Assembly: GCA_903871465.1 (NCBI GenBank)
Contig: CAIQHB010000080.1
Location: 215,087 to 279,086 of the forward strand
DNA length: 64,000 nucleotides
Direction of reading: 5' to 3'
DNA from: an uncultured Methanosarcinales archaeon
GTDB lineage: Archaea > Halobacteriota > Methanosarcinia > Methanotrichales > Methanotrichaceae
Position numbers and translations under genes: made by a program. Positions within the stretch are counted from its first letter, which is position 1. Each line of letters opens with the position of its first letter. This document shows, piece after piece, positions 7,480-16,911 of this stretch. The notes below the pieces were generated by a model that was not told the DNA's origin, searched no databases, and worked only from the letters and a program-made list of their open reading frames with translations.

Positions 7480-9447
7480 TCATTGGTATATTGGCTGGCT
7501 GAAATTTCCGCCCTTGAAAATTATAACGTATTCGTGGCATCCATTAGAGATGTTTATGCTAGTATCGTGCCATTCGGTATATATCCGTCCATCCTCTCTA
7601 ACTTCGGCGATACGCTGACTACAATTGACCTTTCCCTTTCCAATGCTTCGTATATTTTTAAAAGCTATCTCCTTATTAGAATAATCCATAAATACCCCTC
7701 TCATGAATCCAATATCGTCTGAGGAATATGCTTCAGGAAAAGGTTCCAGAACATAATCTCCATCAGGGAAGGATTCCCAAACCATCTTTACATTAGGTGT
7801 GGTACTGAACATCAGAGTGACAAGCGTTGCAAATTCACCACACGCAGGCATTATTGAAAGTCCATAATATTTTGGATCGGGCTTAAGGGTCTCAACACTC
7901 ACATCACTATGATAGCCGTACTCATTATAATGATAAAACTGGGTAGAATTTATATGGTTCCATATTTTATCATTCCAGGTGAAATTAGAGGGATTAAAGG
8001 CTCCCGTGTTGAGCATTCTAAGCATCATGTAGTTCGCGGTGCGCAGGCTGGCATATATCAGCGATTGCCTGTTATGTGCAGGAGATCCATCCGGGTTAGT
8101 TCCATGTCTAAATAGGTAATTTTTATAGCTTAACCCTGCGCCCAGCCAGAATGTCTTCATATCTTGATATGCTCTTTCTGTATAGTTCTTCCCTGATATC
8201 TCTCCTGCATAAATTAGGCTAATATCCAATTTATGCCAATTTGTTTCCAGTACTCGGGACGATTGCTCTCCATTTTGAGCATTAACCCTGTAAACAAAAT
8301 ATCCCTGACCATAGTTTGTCTTGCTCCAATAGGCACTATAAGCTGCCGCGGAATAGGCTAAAATTATATTTTTTATTATTTGATCATGCGTTAGATAATA
8401 ATAATAGATATATGCCCTGAGAAGTTCCCCGGTCGCGTATAACTGTGGATCGTTTTCTTTTACAACCAACGTTTTTGAATCAAATATTCGTGGTATTAGA
8501 TTACATTTTGTCTTTTCGTTTCCCCATATTGATAACAAGATGTCACGACTTTTATTCAAATAAGTCTTATCTCCTGTTGCTTCATACGCTCTCAATAAGC
8601 CAACAATTGTGATTGATAAGGTCCCTTCGTTGCCTCCATTGGAAGACAAGCCATTTTCTGTCTCCGCAGCGGTCCCGTTAGGGTAGATCGAGCCATAGGG
8701 AATGTTATTCTTGCTCAAGCCGTGGCCAACTATTCCATCGGCGACTTTTTTAGCTAGATCTTTATAAGATGGATCATAAATTGCGAGCTCTGCAATACTG
8801 GTAAGCAAATAATTATTTAGATCAGTAGGTCCTATATCGCTTGGACCATTCTTACAGCTAAAAGTTCGAATAATGTTCTTGTCATTTAACATATGCACAT
8901 TAATGCTATCGGCAGCACTCCTGGCATAATTTAGATATTTTTGATCGCGCGTGATCTTATAAATTGAAAGGGCCGCAGGTAGCAAGGACGGATACAGATC
9001 GTCTGTGGGACCATTCTTGATATCGTATGACGGAGTAAGATTATATTTTCCGTATTTCTTGGTAAGATTAAGCGTGCCGTTGAAACCATGCTCCGTGCAC
9101 TGATACGCATAATCCCATGTAATTGCTTTTTTTGACTCATTTGAGATACACAGCTTCACCGGTGGATCTTTGTGAAAGTCATAAGAAGGAGTGAGATTGT
9201 TCTTTTTATATATATATTTAAGTGAATTACTGCCGTTTGAGACGTATTCCATAACTTCAGAAACATAATTTTTAGCTAAAATTTTTTCATCCGATATATT
9301 TGAGGGACTGTTAATATGTACTGCGTTCTTATTTAGAGGGAATAAGGGGTAAGAGGAAGAATTTGCATTGATTATGCCTAATAGGATCACCAATGATAAA
9401 ACAGATATGAAAGCAAATTCTAGTAGGTCCCGAGCGGTTGACTTCAT
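7480..9447 (-). CDS. Large secreted protein with alpha/alpha-toroid-like sugar-active domain
   Basis: A 655-residue exported protein. An N-terminal hydrophobic segment (residues 10-29) acts as signal or anchor, followed by an Asn-rich stretch. Two short repeats (NNLTPSYDFHKDPP and YNLTPSYDIKNGPT) precede a helical region whose recurring hairpins (SLLPAALSIYKITRDQKYLNYARSAA, LSITIVGLLRAYEATGDKTYLNKSRD, LYATGELLRAYIYYYYLTHD) look like the six-hairpin toroid of D-glucuronyl C5-epimerases and GH-like enzymes. Catalytic residues cannot be assigned. Many N-glycosylation sequons are present. ATG 9447 overlaps the TGA of a truncated 38-residue leader frame (ATGA), so translation is coupled to it. AT-rich codon use suggests a surface-glycan role. 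Confidence 0.65.
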   Translation of the reverse strand: MKSTARDLLEFAFISVLSLVILLGIINANSSSYPLFPLNKNAVHINSPSNISDEKILAKNYVSEVMEYVSNGSNSLKYIYKKNNLTPSYDFHKDPPVKLCISNESKKAITWDYAYQCTEHGFNGTLNLTKKYGKYNLTPSYDIKNGPTDDLYPSLLPAALSIYKITRDQKYLNYARSAADSINVHMLNDKNIIRTFSCKNGPSDIGPTDLNNYLLTSIAELAIYDPSYKDLAKKVADGIVGHGLSKNNIPYGSIYPNGTAAETENGLSSNGGNEGTLSITIVGLLRAYEATGDKTYLNKSRDILLSIWGNEKTKCNLIPRIFDSKTLVVKENDPQLYATGELLRAYIYYYYLTHDQIIKNIILAYSAAAYSAYWSKTNYGQGYFVYRVNAQNGEQSSRVLETNWHKLDISLIYAGEISGKNYTERAYQDMKTFWLGAGLSYKNYLFRHGTNPDGSPAHNRQSLIYASLRTANYMMLRMLNTGAFNPSNFTWNDKIWNHINSTQFYHYNEYGYHSDVSVETLKPDPKYYGLSIMPACGEFATLVTLMFSTTPNVKMVWESFPDGDYVLEPFPEAYSSDDIGFMRGVFMDYSNKEIAFKNIRSIGKGKVNCSQRIAEVREDGRIYTEWHDTSINISNGCHEYVIIFKGGNFSQPIYQ

Positions 9448-9560
9448 ACTGTGGCCACAATGAGCCAGATAATCGGCTCGGTTTGCTCATGCAGTTCAAG
9501 CCCGACGTCTATGTCACTTGAAACCAACGATACTGATGCAGCCAGAAGCCAAGGTATCAT
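9444..9560 (-). pseudogene. Truncated 38-residue copy of the small membrane protein, now a coupled leader
   Basis: From ATG 9560 the minus strand reads MIPWLLAASVSLVSSDIDVG and continues to WLIVATV before TGA (9446-9444). This is the first third of the protein at 6971-7309, with substitutions but no internal stop. The TGA overlaps ATG 9447 of the large secreted protein as ATGA, the classic coupling arrangement. It may be translated as a leader peptide even though it has lost its original function. Confidence 0.7.
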
Positions 9561-9643
9561 GTAATTTACATCCCGCTTTAGCCATAATTTAATTATTTAG
9601 ATACGATTTTCTGTCCTTATATCCGTTCTGACACAAACTATAA
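9452..9643. repeat. Direct repeat, copy 2
   Basis: Second copy of the 190-base unit, in the same orientation as 7198-7391. It retains promoter, operator half-site (TGACACAAAC, 9629-9638), start codon and 34 codons, then diverges exactly where the 655-residue gene begins. This points to recombination that placed the secreted protein behind a ready-made promoter. Confidence 0.85.
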
Positions 9644-10101
9644 GATATGCCATTTTCCGACTAACTTCTTCGAACGCCCTCCTGTGTCTATTCCGCGGGT
9701 GAATCATACATCGCTCAGACGAAAAATACTTGCAGAGGAAATATGTCTGAGTGGCACTCCTCCAAAATCAATTGTCTTCGAGCCCCTTTACCCGGGTTTG
9801 TACCACATCTTTATATCGTTGAATGACGAAGGAGTCATGGGCAAAAGTCGACCAAAACCACTTTCCTCCTACAATTGTTTCATCATCGGCTTTGCCCATC
9901 CCTCCCATGCTTTCCTCAGGCAGACATCCCTCCGAGCAGCCTTCAGGTAGCAAGCTCTTGCGCGCATGACGGTTTGATGCAAAGCTTTTTTATCCTTTTA
10001 GATTATTGTGCTCGTCTTTATCATCGATCTGAAATTTCGATAAGAGCAAAAGACTTAAAAAAGTATTTGATATAGTTTGGTCATTAGATTTACAGGTTAC
10101 T
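9644..10101. other. Gap before the hybrid kinase; possible gene relic
   Basis: No confident gene. On the minus strand, 9768-9953 has a 61-codon open frame ending EDN with a Trp/Phe-rich patch (GGKWFWSTFAHDSF) that looks somewhat protein-like, but it lacks a family match or RBS and could be the tail of a lost mobile gene. AT-rich sequence from 10040 to 10101 is suitable for the kinase promoter. Confidence 0.3.
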
Positions 10102-12504
10102 ATGGAATCATTCCAGGTGAACACCGGGCGATTGAAGGTCCCACAGACGACCGATGATCAAAGCCAAAGACAGATCATCTCATTTCACGGGGCACTGATA
10201 CTTGCAGCAAGCCTGGTCCTCGTCTCAATAGCCTTCAGCGTCCTTCTGGGAGGCGAGCTCCGCACAGCAATGGGTGATGGGCTGGCTGTGTTGGTCGATT
10301 TGATGGCGGCACTGGCTCTCTTCTATGCGGCCAGAAGATCTGCCGTTTGCGGCAGGCAGGTCCAATTGGCCTGGACTGTCCTGACGATAGGGCTGATCAT
10401 ACATACCCTTGGTGATATTCTCTGGATGATCACCGAAGTTGTGATGCACCAGGAGCCTTTATTCTCTCTGGCCGACGGGCCGTTTCTGGCGCAGTATCCC
10501 ATCTTTATCATAGGCATCCTTCTCTTGCCAAGTATTTCCCTGACATCCAACGAGAGGCTCAAGGTCATGCTGGATGAGGGAATTGTGGTGACGGCCTCGG
10601 TCATGATATTTTGGGTTTTGTTGATAGCGCCGACGATTGTTTCTAACGCGGGAACAGATATCGGTATTCAAATTCTCTCCGTAGCTTATCCGGTCATGGA
10701 TCTGATGCTGCTTTTTGCCCTGATCGAGCTATTGTTCCGCAGGATCGAATCCAGGCGGCTAGGCTCGATAATGCTTTTGATTATCGGCACCTCTGTGATG
10801 ATTGGAACAGATTTCCTTTATACGAGCCAATCTTTGCAGAATATTTATGATTCGGGAGGGCTATTGGATACGGGTTGGATCGTTGCCTACTCAGCCGTCG
10901 GACTGGCAGGTGTACTGCAGGCCAACTCCCTTAACCCGAGGTCCACTTCTTCCACCTCCACTCCTACTCTCGCTTCCTCCTCGACATCCCTTGAAACGAG
11001 TATTATGCAATTTACCAAGCCTTATTATTTGCCATATTTTGGCGCAGGAGTTGCCTATATCCTTCTCCTTTGGAGCTATAGCCACCCACTTCCGATGAGC
11101 ACCACATATCTATCGTGGGGTGTGGGTCTTATCATCGGTTTGATCGTCATCCGCCAAATCGCTGCATTGAAAGAGAACGAGAGTTTGTGCAGGGAATCCA
11201 TAAGAGCCGAGGGCGAGGTCCGGAGACTGAATGAGGAGCTTGAAACCCGGGTCATCGAACGCACGGCGCAGTTTGAGTCAGCCAACATAAATCTGCAGAA
11301 CGAGATCCAAGAACGCAAACGAATAGAGAAGGATCTACTGAAATCCAAGGAAACCGCGGAGACCGCAACCATTGCCAAATCCGAGTTTCTGGCCAATATG
11401 AGCCATGAGATAAGAACCCCGATGAACGCGGTCATAGGCCTGACAGGTCTTCTCCTGGGAACTGAACTGACTCAAGAGCAGCGCGACTCTGTGGAGACCA
11501 TCCGGACCAGTGGTGACGGTCTATTATCGATTATCAACGATATACTGGACTATTCGAAGATTGATAACGGCAAGATGGAGTTGGAAATACAGCCTTTTGA
11601 TGTAGCAGGTAGCATAGAGGACGCCATTGATCTGGTGGCTTCAAATGCCTCTGAAAAGGGCCTGACCATTGCTTATGAGGTCGATTGCAATACTCCGAAA
11701 ATGATTATTGGTGACCCGACCAGGCTGCGCCAAGTCTTAGTCAACCTGCTCAGCAATGCAGTTAAATTTACGAGTTCGGGCGAAGTAAGGATCTCTGTTT
11801 TGAGCAAGAGCGTCGAAGACGGCAGATTCGAGATTCATTTCGCAGTCAGAGACGCAGGAATTGGAATTCCTGAGAATAAGATGAGCTGTCTGTTCAAATC
11901 ATTCAGTCAGGTAGATCTCTCGACTACGCGTAGATATGGCGGAACAGGCCTTGGTCTCGCCATAAGCAAAAGGCTCGTTGAGCTGATGGGCGGCAGAATT
12001 TGGGTGGAATCCGAATTTGGTAAGGGTTCCATATTCCATTTTACAATATTGGCAAGGGGATCATCTCTCAAGCCCGCCACAGGCAGAGAATCGTCTCGGC
12101 GAATAGAGACGAAGATGCAAACGAATCCTCGCCATCCTCTACGCATATTGATAGCGGAGGACAACATAATCAACCAGAAGGTAATTTTAAAGATGCTCAA
12201 CAAGCTGAACTATCATGCAGATGTCGCTGCCAACGGTCTGGAGGTCCTGGCAGCCCTTGAACGTCAGGCCTATGATGTAGTTCTCATGGATGTCCAGATG
12301 CCTGAGATGGATGGGCTGGATGCGGCCAAAAAGATCCGTGAAAAGTGGCCGGAAGGGCCAAAGATCATTGCCATTACTGCCTATGCCATGCAGGGTGATC
12401 GGGAGAAATGCATCGCATCAGGCATGAATGATTACATAACAAAGCCCGTGAATCTTGACGAGTTGCGATCCGCCTTAGATCTGATAGCCATCTCTGGAAA
12501 TTGA
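10102..12504 (+). CDS. Membrane-bound hybrid sensor histidine kinase with receiver domain
   Basis: An 800-residue signal transducer. Residues 30-360 hold about ten hydrophobic segments forming a membrane sensor of unknown ligand, split by a Ser/Thr-rich loop (about 275-300). A coiled coil (about 365-420) connects to a HisKA domain with the H-box SHEIRTP (phospho-accepting His435), then an HATPase_c domain with N box (LVNLLSNAVKF), G1 (DAGIGIP) and G2 (GGTGLGLAI). After a linker, a receiver domain (about 675-795) has the acidic pair AEDN, phospho-acceptor Asp730 in LMDVQMPEMDG, and the switch Lys in ITKPVN. No output domain is present, so phosphate is probably passed to a separate protein. It stands alone with no partner regulator nearby. 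Confidence 0.93.
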   Translation: MESFQVNTGRLKVPQTTDDQSQRQIISFHGALILAASLVLVSIAFSVLLGGELRTAMGDGLAVLVDLMAALALFYAARRSAVCGRQVQLAWTVLTIGLIIHTLGDILWMITEVVMHQEPLFSLADGPFLAQYPIFIIGILLLPSISLTSNERLKVMLDEGIVVTASVMIFWVLLIAPTIVSNAGTDIGIQILSVAYPVMDLMLLFALIELLFRRIESRRLGSIMLLIIGTSVMIGTDFLYTSQSLQNIYDSGGLLDTGWIVAYSAVGLAGVLQANSLNPRSTSSTSTPTLASSSTSLETSIMQFTKPYYLPYFGAGVAYILLLWSYSHPLPMSTTYLSWGVGLIIGLIVIRQIAALKENESLCRESIRAEGEVRRLNEELETRVIERTAQFESANINLQNEIQERKRIEKDLLKSKETAETATIAKSEFLANMSHEIRTPMNAVIGLTGLLLGTELTQEQRDSVETIRTSGDGLLSIINDILDYSKIDNGKMELEIQPFDVAGSIEDAIDLVASNASEKGLTIAYEVDCNTPKMIIGDPTRLRQVLVNLLSNAVKFTSSGEVRISVLSKSVEDGRFEIHFAVRDAGIGIPENKMSCLFKSFSQVDLSTTRRYGGTGLGLAISKRLVELMGGRIWVESEFGKGSIFHFTILARGSSLKPATGRESSRRIETKMQTNPRHPLRILIAEDNIINQKVILKMLNKLNYHADVAANGLEVLAALERQAYDVVLMDVQMPEMDGLDAAKKIREKWPEGPKIIAITAYAMQGDREKCIASGMNDYITKPVNLDELRSALDLIAISGN

Positions 12505-12616
12505 TTTGATGAAATTGGCGAATCAGATCATATTGATATTACCCTAATATGAAAAATAGGGCTTTATTCTCTTGTAGTATATTGGATCTTTGAATTAAGG
12601 AAGACAAGAGGAAAAT

Positions 12617-13462
12617 ATGAATAAGATTTCGATATCGATTATCCTCATCATAAGCCTGATAGGGTGTGTTTCAGCAGCATATGGACAAAGCGCTACAGAT
12701 ACTCTGCCAGCAGAGGCCACTGGTTATGCAGCTATTGCACCAAATGTCGCTCAAGGTACGGCTCCGCAATACTCCGAATATTATATTATGCCAACGGGAC
12801 CCAAACCTGCCACTCATATTATTACTCCGCAAAAATATGCAATCGAAGGCAGAACACCGACCACGGTTTACTTTGGCAACCAGATGCAAGCAGTCCAATA
12901 TTCACAATACCTGAGTAACCCTGCTTATAAGCAAAGCAACTCTCTATGGATTCAGGGATCAGCGAGCTGGTCTCAATATGCCGTAGTTCCTCAAGGTGCA
13001 GTCCTGTCGCTCGTAGCCATCACCTCAACAGGGGGAAATGGATATCTGTACGAGATATATCCTGATGGCAGGTCGCCCAGTAATAACTACTACTTCTTCC
13101 CTGGAGCCAATCAAATTGGATTCTATGCAGATACCATCGGACAGCATACGTTGCTTATCTCAGTAAACGGCCAGTCCAGCAATGAGATAGTAATAGACGT
13201 AACTGGCTATCAGCCACCGGCCGTTCAACAGCCGAGTTATTCGCAGCCAATTTACTATCCGCAGCCGACCTATACGACACCGATCTATTACACTCCAATA
13301 TTCGAGCCTATAGATCCAATAGTTCACTTCCCACCTGAGCACCGGCACCATGGAGACAATTCGAGTCCTGAAGACCATGGAATAGATGTGCCACCCAAAT
13401 ACCATGGAACAGACGACCCCCACAAAGGGCATGGAGGTAATGTATCTCCTGGAGGCCAATAG
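12617..13462 (+). CDS. Secreted protein of the YYG/WVQGA family with His-rich tail (paralogue 1)
   Basis: A 281-residue exported protein. Signal peptide MNKISISIILIISLIGCVSAAYGQ, then a domain (about residues 70-195) shared with the proteins at 57525 and 62906: TPTTVYFGNQMQAVQYSQY, LWIQGSASWSQYAVVPQGA, YEIYPDG and HTLLISVNGQSSNEIVIDV. The predicted beta-rich fold ends in a strand that closes with IVIDV. The C-terminus is unlike the two paralogues: a Pro/Tyr repeat (QPIYYPQPTYTTP) and a His/Asp/Pro tail with HRHHGDN, EDHG, KYHG and HKGHGG, which could bind metal. I know no functional family. RBS-like AAGAGGAAA precedes ATG 12617. Confidence 0.7.
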   Translation: MNKISISIILIISLIGCVSAAYGQSATDTLPAEATGYAAIAPNVAQGTAPQYSEYYIMPTGPKPATHIITPQKYAIEGRTPTTVYFGNQMQAVQYSQYLSNPAYKQSNSLWIQGSASWSQYAVVPQGAVLSLVAITSTGGNGYLYEIYPDGRSPSNNYYFFPGANQIGFYADTIGQHTLLISVNGQSSNEIVIDVTGYQPPAVQQPSYSQPIYYPQPTYTTPIYYTPIFEPIDPIVHFPPEHRHHGDNSSPEDHGIDVPPKYHGTDDPHKGHGGNVSPGGQ

Positions 13463-13703
13463 CCTCTCTCTTTATTACTTATTCTGTTGGTGGCTTGATC
13501 TGCTGTTGCTTTGCTAGCATTGATTTTGCTGATCATTCCATCGTCATTATTATTTCTCGTCTCTATTCTTGACTTTTCCAGATTTCCAGGGCGACATCTC
13601 ATTCAGATGTCTGGACATCTCATGTAAATTTGTTTGATTCGAAGGCAATACTTATTAATGTGGACATAAGAGTTACAACCATCAATTGACAATATTTCTT
13701 TAA

Positions 13704-13976
13704 TTGAGGCGAGATGAATTGACTGAAAAAAGAGCAGAAGATTTAACCGGAAGCAAAAAAGATGGACGAGAAGGAGAATCTCTACTGGATAGGCTTGATG
13801 TGGTGCATGTCAATGATAGACCGGATATACTGCATGTAATCGACGGGACTGGCGCGCCGGAATCAGAAAAAAGATTGGAATCAAAACGGGGGAAGAAGGT
13901 GCGAGACGAGCCGTGTGACCTGCAAGCCGAGAGAGGTGGACTGAAGGTAAAAGATTCCGATTTCAAGACAAAGTAG
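13704..13976 (+). CDS. Possible small highly charged protein
   Basis: A 90-codon frame from TTG 13704, with no convincing RBS and no ATG. The peptide is very polar (many Arg, Lys, Glu, Asp) with a repeated DxxxVxHVxD pattern (DRLDVVHVND, DILHVIDG). It resembles in composition the 39-residue frame at 57237. Codon use is compatible with coding, but I recognise no family. Confidence 0.3.
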   Translation: MRRDELTEKRAEDLTGSKKDGREGESLLDRLDVVHVNDRPDILHVIDGTGAPESEKRLESKRGKKVRDEPCDLQAERGGLKVKDSDFKTK

Positions 13977-14069
13977 ATTTCTAAAAATTTTTGTATTGCT
14001 TTGATGGAGGAGATGATTCACATGGTTTTTATAGGTTTAGGAACTAAATATAGTTCAGGTGAATAAATC

Positions 14070-14186
14070 ATGTTAAAGTCGATAAAGAAACTTATAAAAA
14101 TATTCTTCCTGATGGCAACTATTGTGCCGCTGCTCAAAGCCCTGGCAAGAGAGATGCACGACTCCAAAAATGAGAAAAATGATTGA
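14070..14186 (+). CDS. 38-residue small membrane-associated protein
   Basis: A small frame too short for routine gene callers. AGGTGA (14057-14062) lies 7 bases before ATG 14070, an excellent archaeal ribosome binding site. The peptide has a basic N-terminus (MLKSIKKLIK), a hydrophobic helix (IFFLMATIVPLLKAL) and a charged tail ending KNEKND. It could be a membrane-anchored micro-protein or an amphipathic peptide. AT-rich sequence suitable for a promoter precedes it. No function is assigned. Confidence 0.45.
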   Translation: MLKSIKKLIKIFFLMATIVPLLKALAREMHDSKNEKND

Positions 14187-14478
14187 TCACTCCTGCCATC
14201 CAAATCATTTGATCCGGGTCAAGCTCGATTCTTGCAGAGATCGTCCCCCAATCAACCGACCAATGGATCTTGGGATCTCATTTAAACTATCAGACTGCGA
14301 AGATTCGGTCTGATCCGAAACAGGCATATACCGTATCCGATATTCCTCGCTCACGCCATCAAATTTTTACAACCTCTTGCGAACTGCAGAAGCGCTTCTC
14401 TGCCAGGGATGACTGAAGAATGACTACCGCATCGCAAGTGCAATATCCCAAAAAGACGACATTTGCCCGGAGGCCGAT

Positions 14479-15531
14479 ATGCGCATAATACTGCATGTAG
14501 ATCTGGATGCGTTCTTCCCTTCCGTAGAAGCACGAGCGAATCCTGAATTGAAGGGTAAGCCTCTGGTGGTAGGTGCTGATCCCAAAGAGGGCCAGGGAAG
14601 GGGCGTAGTCAGCAGCGCATCTTATGAGGCGAGGAATTTCGGCATCAAGTCAGCCATGCCTATATCAAGAGCCTGGAAGCTATGTCCTGATTGCGTTTAT
14701 CTCAGGCCAAATTTCGAATTGTACGTCGTTGCCTCAAGCAATATAATGAAAATTCTAAAAAGCCATGCCGATAAATTTGAGCAGGGCGGCATAGACGAAG
14801 CTTACCTTGACATATCAAGCAAAGCGAACAATTTTGCCGAGGCCAGAGATTTGGCTCGCAAGATAATGGATGAGATTCTGAATCAGGAACATCTATCGTG
14901 CTCCGTTGGCGTTGGTCCCAATAAAATAGTAGCAAAAATAGCCTCTGATTTTAGGAAACCCTTCGGCTTGACCGTAGTTGAAGAGAAGGACGTGAAAGGA
15001 TTTTTGTACCCCTTAAAAGTAGGAAAGCTTCCGGGAGTGGGTCCAAAGACGGAACGGAGCCTGTTGGAGCTGAAAATCGAGACTATCGGAGACTTAGCTT
15101 CCACAAAGCCGGAGACGCTGACGAGACTCTTTGGCGTTTGGGGTATGAGGCTGCAAAAGTTTGCCAATGGCGTCGATGAAAGAGAAGTAATCGAAGAATA
15201 CGAGACAAAATCAATAGGAAGAGATGTTACCTTTGAGAAAGATTCGGACGATGAAAACCAAATTTTTGCAGTTTTAAACGATCTGGCGGAAGATGTGCAT
15301 GAGGACGTGGTTTCTAATGCACTAAAATTTAAAACGATCACGATAAGAGTCAGATATCCGCATTTTGAAACCCATACTCGCTCCAAATCCTTGATGTTTC
15401 CAACAGATGACCTGGATATTCTAAGGAACAATGCCAAGAGATTGATTGCGCCTTTCATGAGAGGCAGAAAGAAAGTCAGATTGATCGGTGTAAGAGTATC
15501 GAATCTGATTTATCAATTCAAACCCATGTAA
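14479..15531 (+). CDS. dinB: DNA polymerase IV (Y-family translesion polymerase)
   Basis: Y-family polymerase that copies past DNA lesions, homologous to Dpo4/DinB. The 350-residue length is typical. Catalytic carboxylates are visible: Asp8 in HVDLDAFFPSVE, and Asp106-Glu107 in GGIDEAYLDIS. The fingers motif SYEARNFGIKSAMP and the helix-hairpin-helix of the thumb (VGKLPGVGPKTERSLLEL) are present, and the little-finger domain follows from about residue 235. GGAGG sits 6 bases before ATG 14479. No C-terminal PCNA-binding QxxL motif is obvious; the protein ends YQFKPM. It is monocistronic, with no clear SOS-like site upstream. Confidence 0.96.
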   Translation: MRIILHVDLDAFFPSVEARANPELKGKPLVVGADPKEGQGRGVVSSASYEARNFGIKSAMPISRAWKLCPDCVYLRPNFELYVVASSNIMKILKSHADKFEQGGIDEAYLDISSKANNFAEARDLARKIMDEILNQEHLSCSVGVGPNKIVAKIASDFRKPFGLTVVEEKDVKGFLYPLKVGKLPGVGPKTERSLLELKIETIGDLASTKPETLTRLFGVWGMRLQKFANGVDEREVIEEYETKSIGRDVTFEKDSDDENQIFAVLNDLAEDVHEDVVSNALKFKTITIRVRYPHFETHTRSKSLMFPTDDLDILRNNAKRLIAPFMRGRKKVRLIGVRVSNLIYQFKPM

Positions 15532-15613
15532 GCAAGAACGATTATACCGCTAGTGGAATCCTTGCTTTCTTAAACCCTTGATCAGATATTCTTTTAATCT
15601 AGTGGGTACCTAT

Positions 15614-16750
15614 ATGCTTATGGAGTCTAATATTAAAGTGTTGGATGAACCAAGAATAACATCCCTCACAGAAATCGACCTGCACGCTCTATCTGAAATA
15701 AGAGATGCGAAAGATACCTTCCTGACAACCTATTTCGGAGCCACAGGAAGAGATAGCGAACAATCCTTTGTTGAATCCAGGCTGAACGCCATCAAGAAGG
15801 CCCTGCCAAAAGATCTATTGGAGGCTTTTCAGGAGACTCTTGACATGAGCGAAAGCGCTCTTTCCGCCCCGGGCGTGAAAGGTGAACGCGGCCGGGTCAT
15901 TTTTGCCTCAGCCACCGCCGGGTTCCTGCACGTCTACAGATTGAGTGTGGAACCGGAATCGCTCGTCGTTTGGGATAGCTCGCCATTCCTTCTCCCCCTG
16001 GCAAAGCTGACGGAAGAGTACGAAGACTACGGCCTTCTGCTCATCGACTCCCAGGAGGCCAGGCTCTTTCTGGTGAAGTCTAACTTGCTGGAGAAGAATG
16101 AGAAGGCCTCCATCGACCTCATGAACAAGCACAAGAAAGGAGGCTGGAGCCAGATGCGCTACAACCGCCTCAGAAGAGGACAGATCAATTCCTTCTTCAC
16201 CCAGCTTATTGAAGATTTGCAAAAGAATGAAGATCTGACCAAGATTCGCGGCCTGGTAGTGGCAGGTCCCGGCGAGGCTAAGGGCCAGCTTGTAGAGATG
16301 ATGCCCCTAGCCCTGAAGGATAAGGTCATAGGAATTATGGATATCTCGATGGATGCGTCCTCAAAAGACCTGGTGGAACGAGGCAAGGACATAGCTTATG
16401 AGGACGAGCGAACCAGGGAGAAGATTCTGGCCGAAAAGCTGAAAGAAGCCGTACTGCGCGGTCATCCTGTCGCCTATGGCCTGTCGAACGTTGGGAAGGC
16501 CCTGTTGGAAGGGCGAGTGGACTCTCTCTTGATCTCAGAGGGTTTTGCCCTGCCCGGAATGATCTGCACAAGCTGTCAACACATAGATTCAGAGATAGAG
16601 AAGTGCCCCACCTGTGGCGGAGAAGCGGCGGCGCTCAGCCTGGAGAGACTCTATGAGCTGGCAGAGCGAATGGGTGCAGAGATAGTTTTAGTTGAAGATG
16701 ACGATTTCCTGGAAAGCCTGGGGAATATAGGGGCCATACTGAGGTACTGA
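15614..16750 (+). CDS. Vms1/Ankzf1-like (eRF1-superfamily) peptidyl-tRNA hydrolase
   Basis: A relative of the eRF1/aRF1 middle and C-terminal domains. The catalytic loop of the Vms1/baeRF group is recognisable as KHKKGGWSQMRYNRLRRGQI, where the Gln corresponds to the GGQ-like or GxxQ residue of release factors. The middle domain contains LVVAGPGEAKG, and the C-terminal L7Ae-like domain has a zinc ribbon (CTSCQH and CPTCGG) as in archaeal aRF1. The N-terminal NIKS stop-codon-reading domain is missing. It therefore probably releases nascent chains from stalled ribosomes instead of terminating at stop codons. I chose ATG 15614; ATG 15620 is equally possible, and the upstream frame to 15578 looks non-coding. 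Confidence 0.8.
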   Translation: MLMESNIKVLDEPRITSLTEIDLHALSEIRDAKDTFLTTYFGATGRDSEQSFVESRLNAIKKALPKDLLEAFQETLDMSESALSAPGVKGERGRVIFASATAGFLHVYRLSVEPESLVVWDSSPFLLPLAKLTEEYEDYGLLLIDSQEARLFLVKSNLLEKNEKASIDLMNKHKKGGWSQMRYNRLRRGQINSFFTQLIEDLQKNEDLTKIRGLVVAGPGEAKGQLVEMMPLALKDKVIGIMDISMDASSKDLVERGKDIAYEDERTREKILAEKLKEAVLRGHPVAYGLSNVGKALLEGRVDSLLISEGFALPGMICTSCQHIDSEIEKCPTCGGEAAALSLERLYELAERMGAEIVLVEDDDFLESLGNIGAILRY

Positions 16751-16860
16751 AAGGACTTCTGGGTTTGGTCCAGAGATTACGAGGTTCTAAGGCAGAAAAC
16801 GGATACAGAAATCTCTTTCGGCTTATCAATCCAAAGGTATCTCTAGGAAATGGATGACTA

Positions 16861-16911
16861 CTGAGGAATGAGTTCAGACAGGTCGCCTGAGCTTATCCTT
16901 CTATTCCTCAG
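16861..16911. terminator. Inverted repeat at the 3' end of a small minus-strand gene
   Basis: CTGAGGAAT (16861-16869) pairs perfectly with ATTCCTCAG (16903-16911). The right arm overlaps the stop codon (16901-16903) of the minus-strand frame at 16901-17155, so it could form a hairpin just after that gene. Function is inferred. Confidence 0.4.

Noticed and set aside
9768..9953. Possible transposase C-terminus on the minus strand
   Set aside because: The short peptide with GGKWFWSTF has no DDE or HUH motif, and no terminal inverted repeats were found around it.
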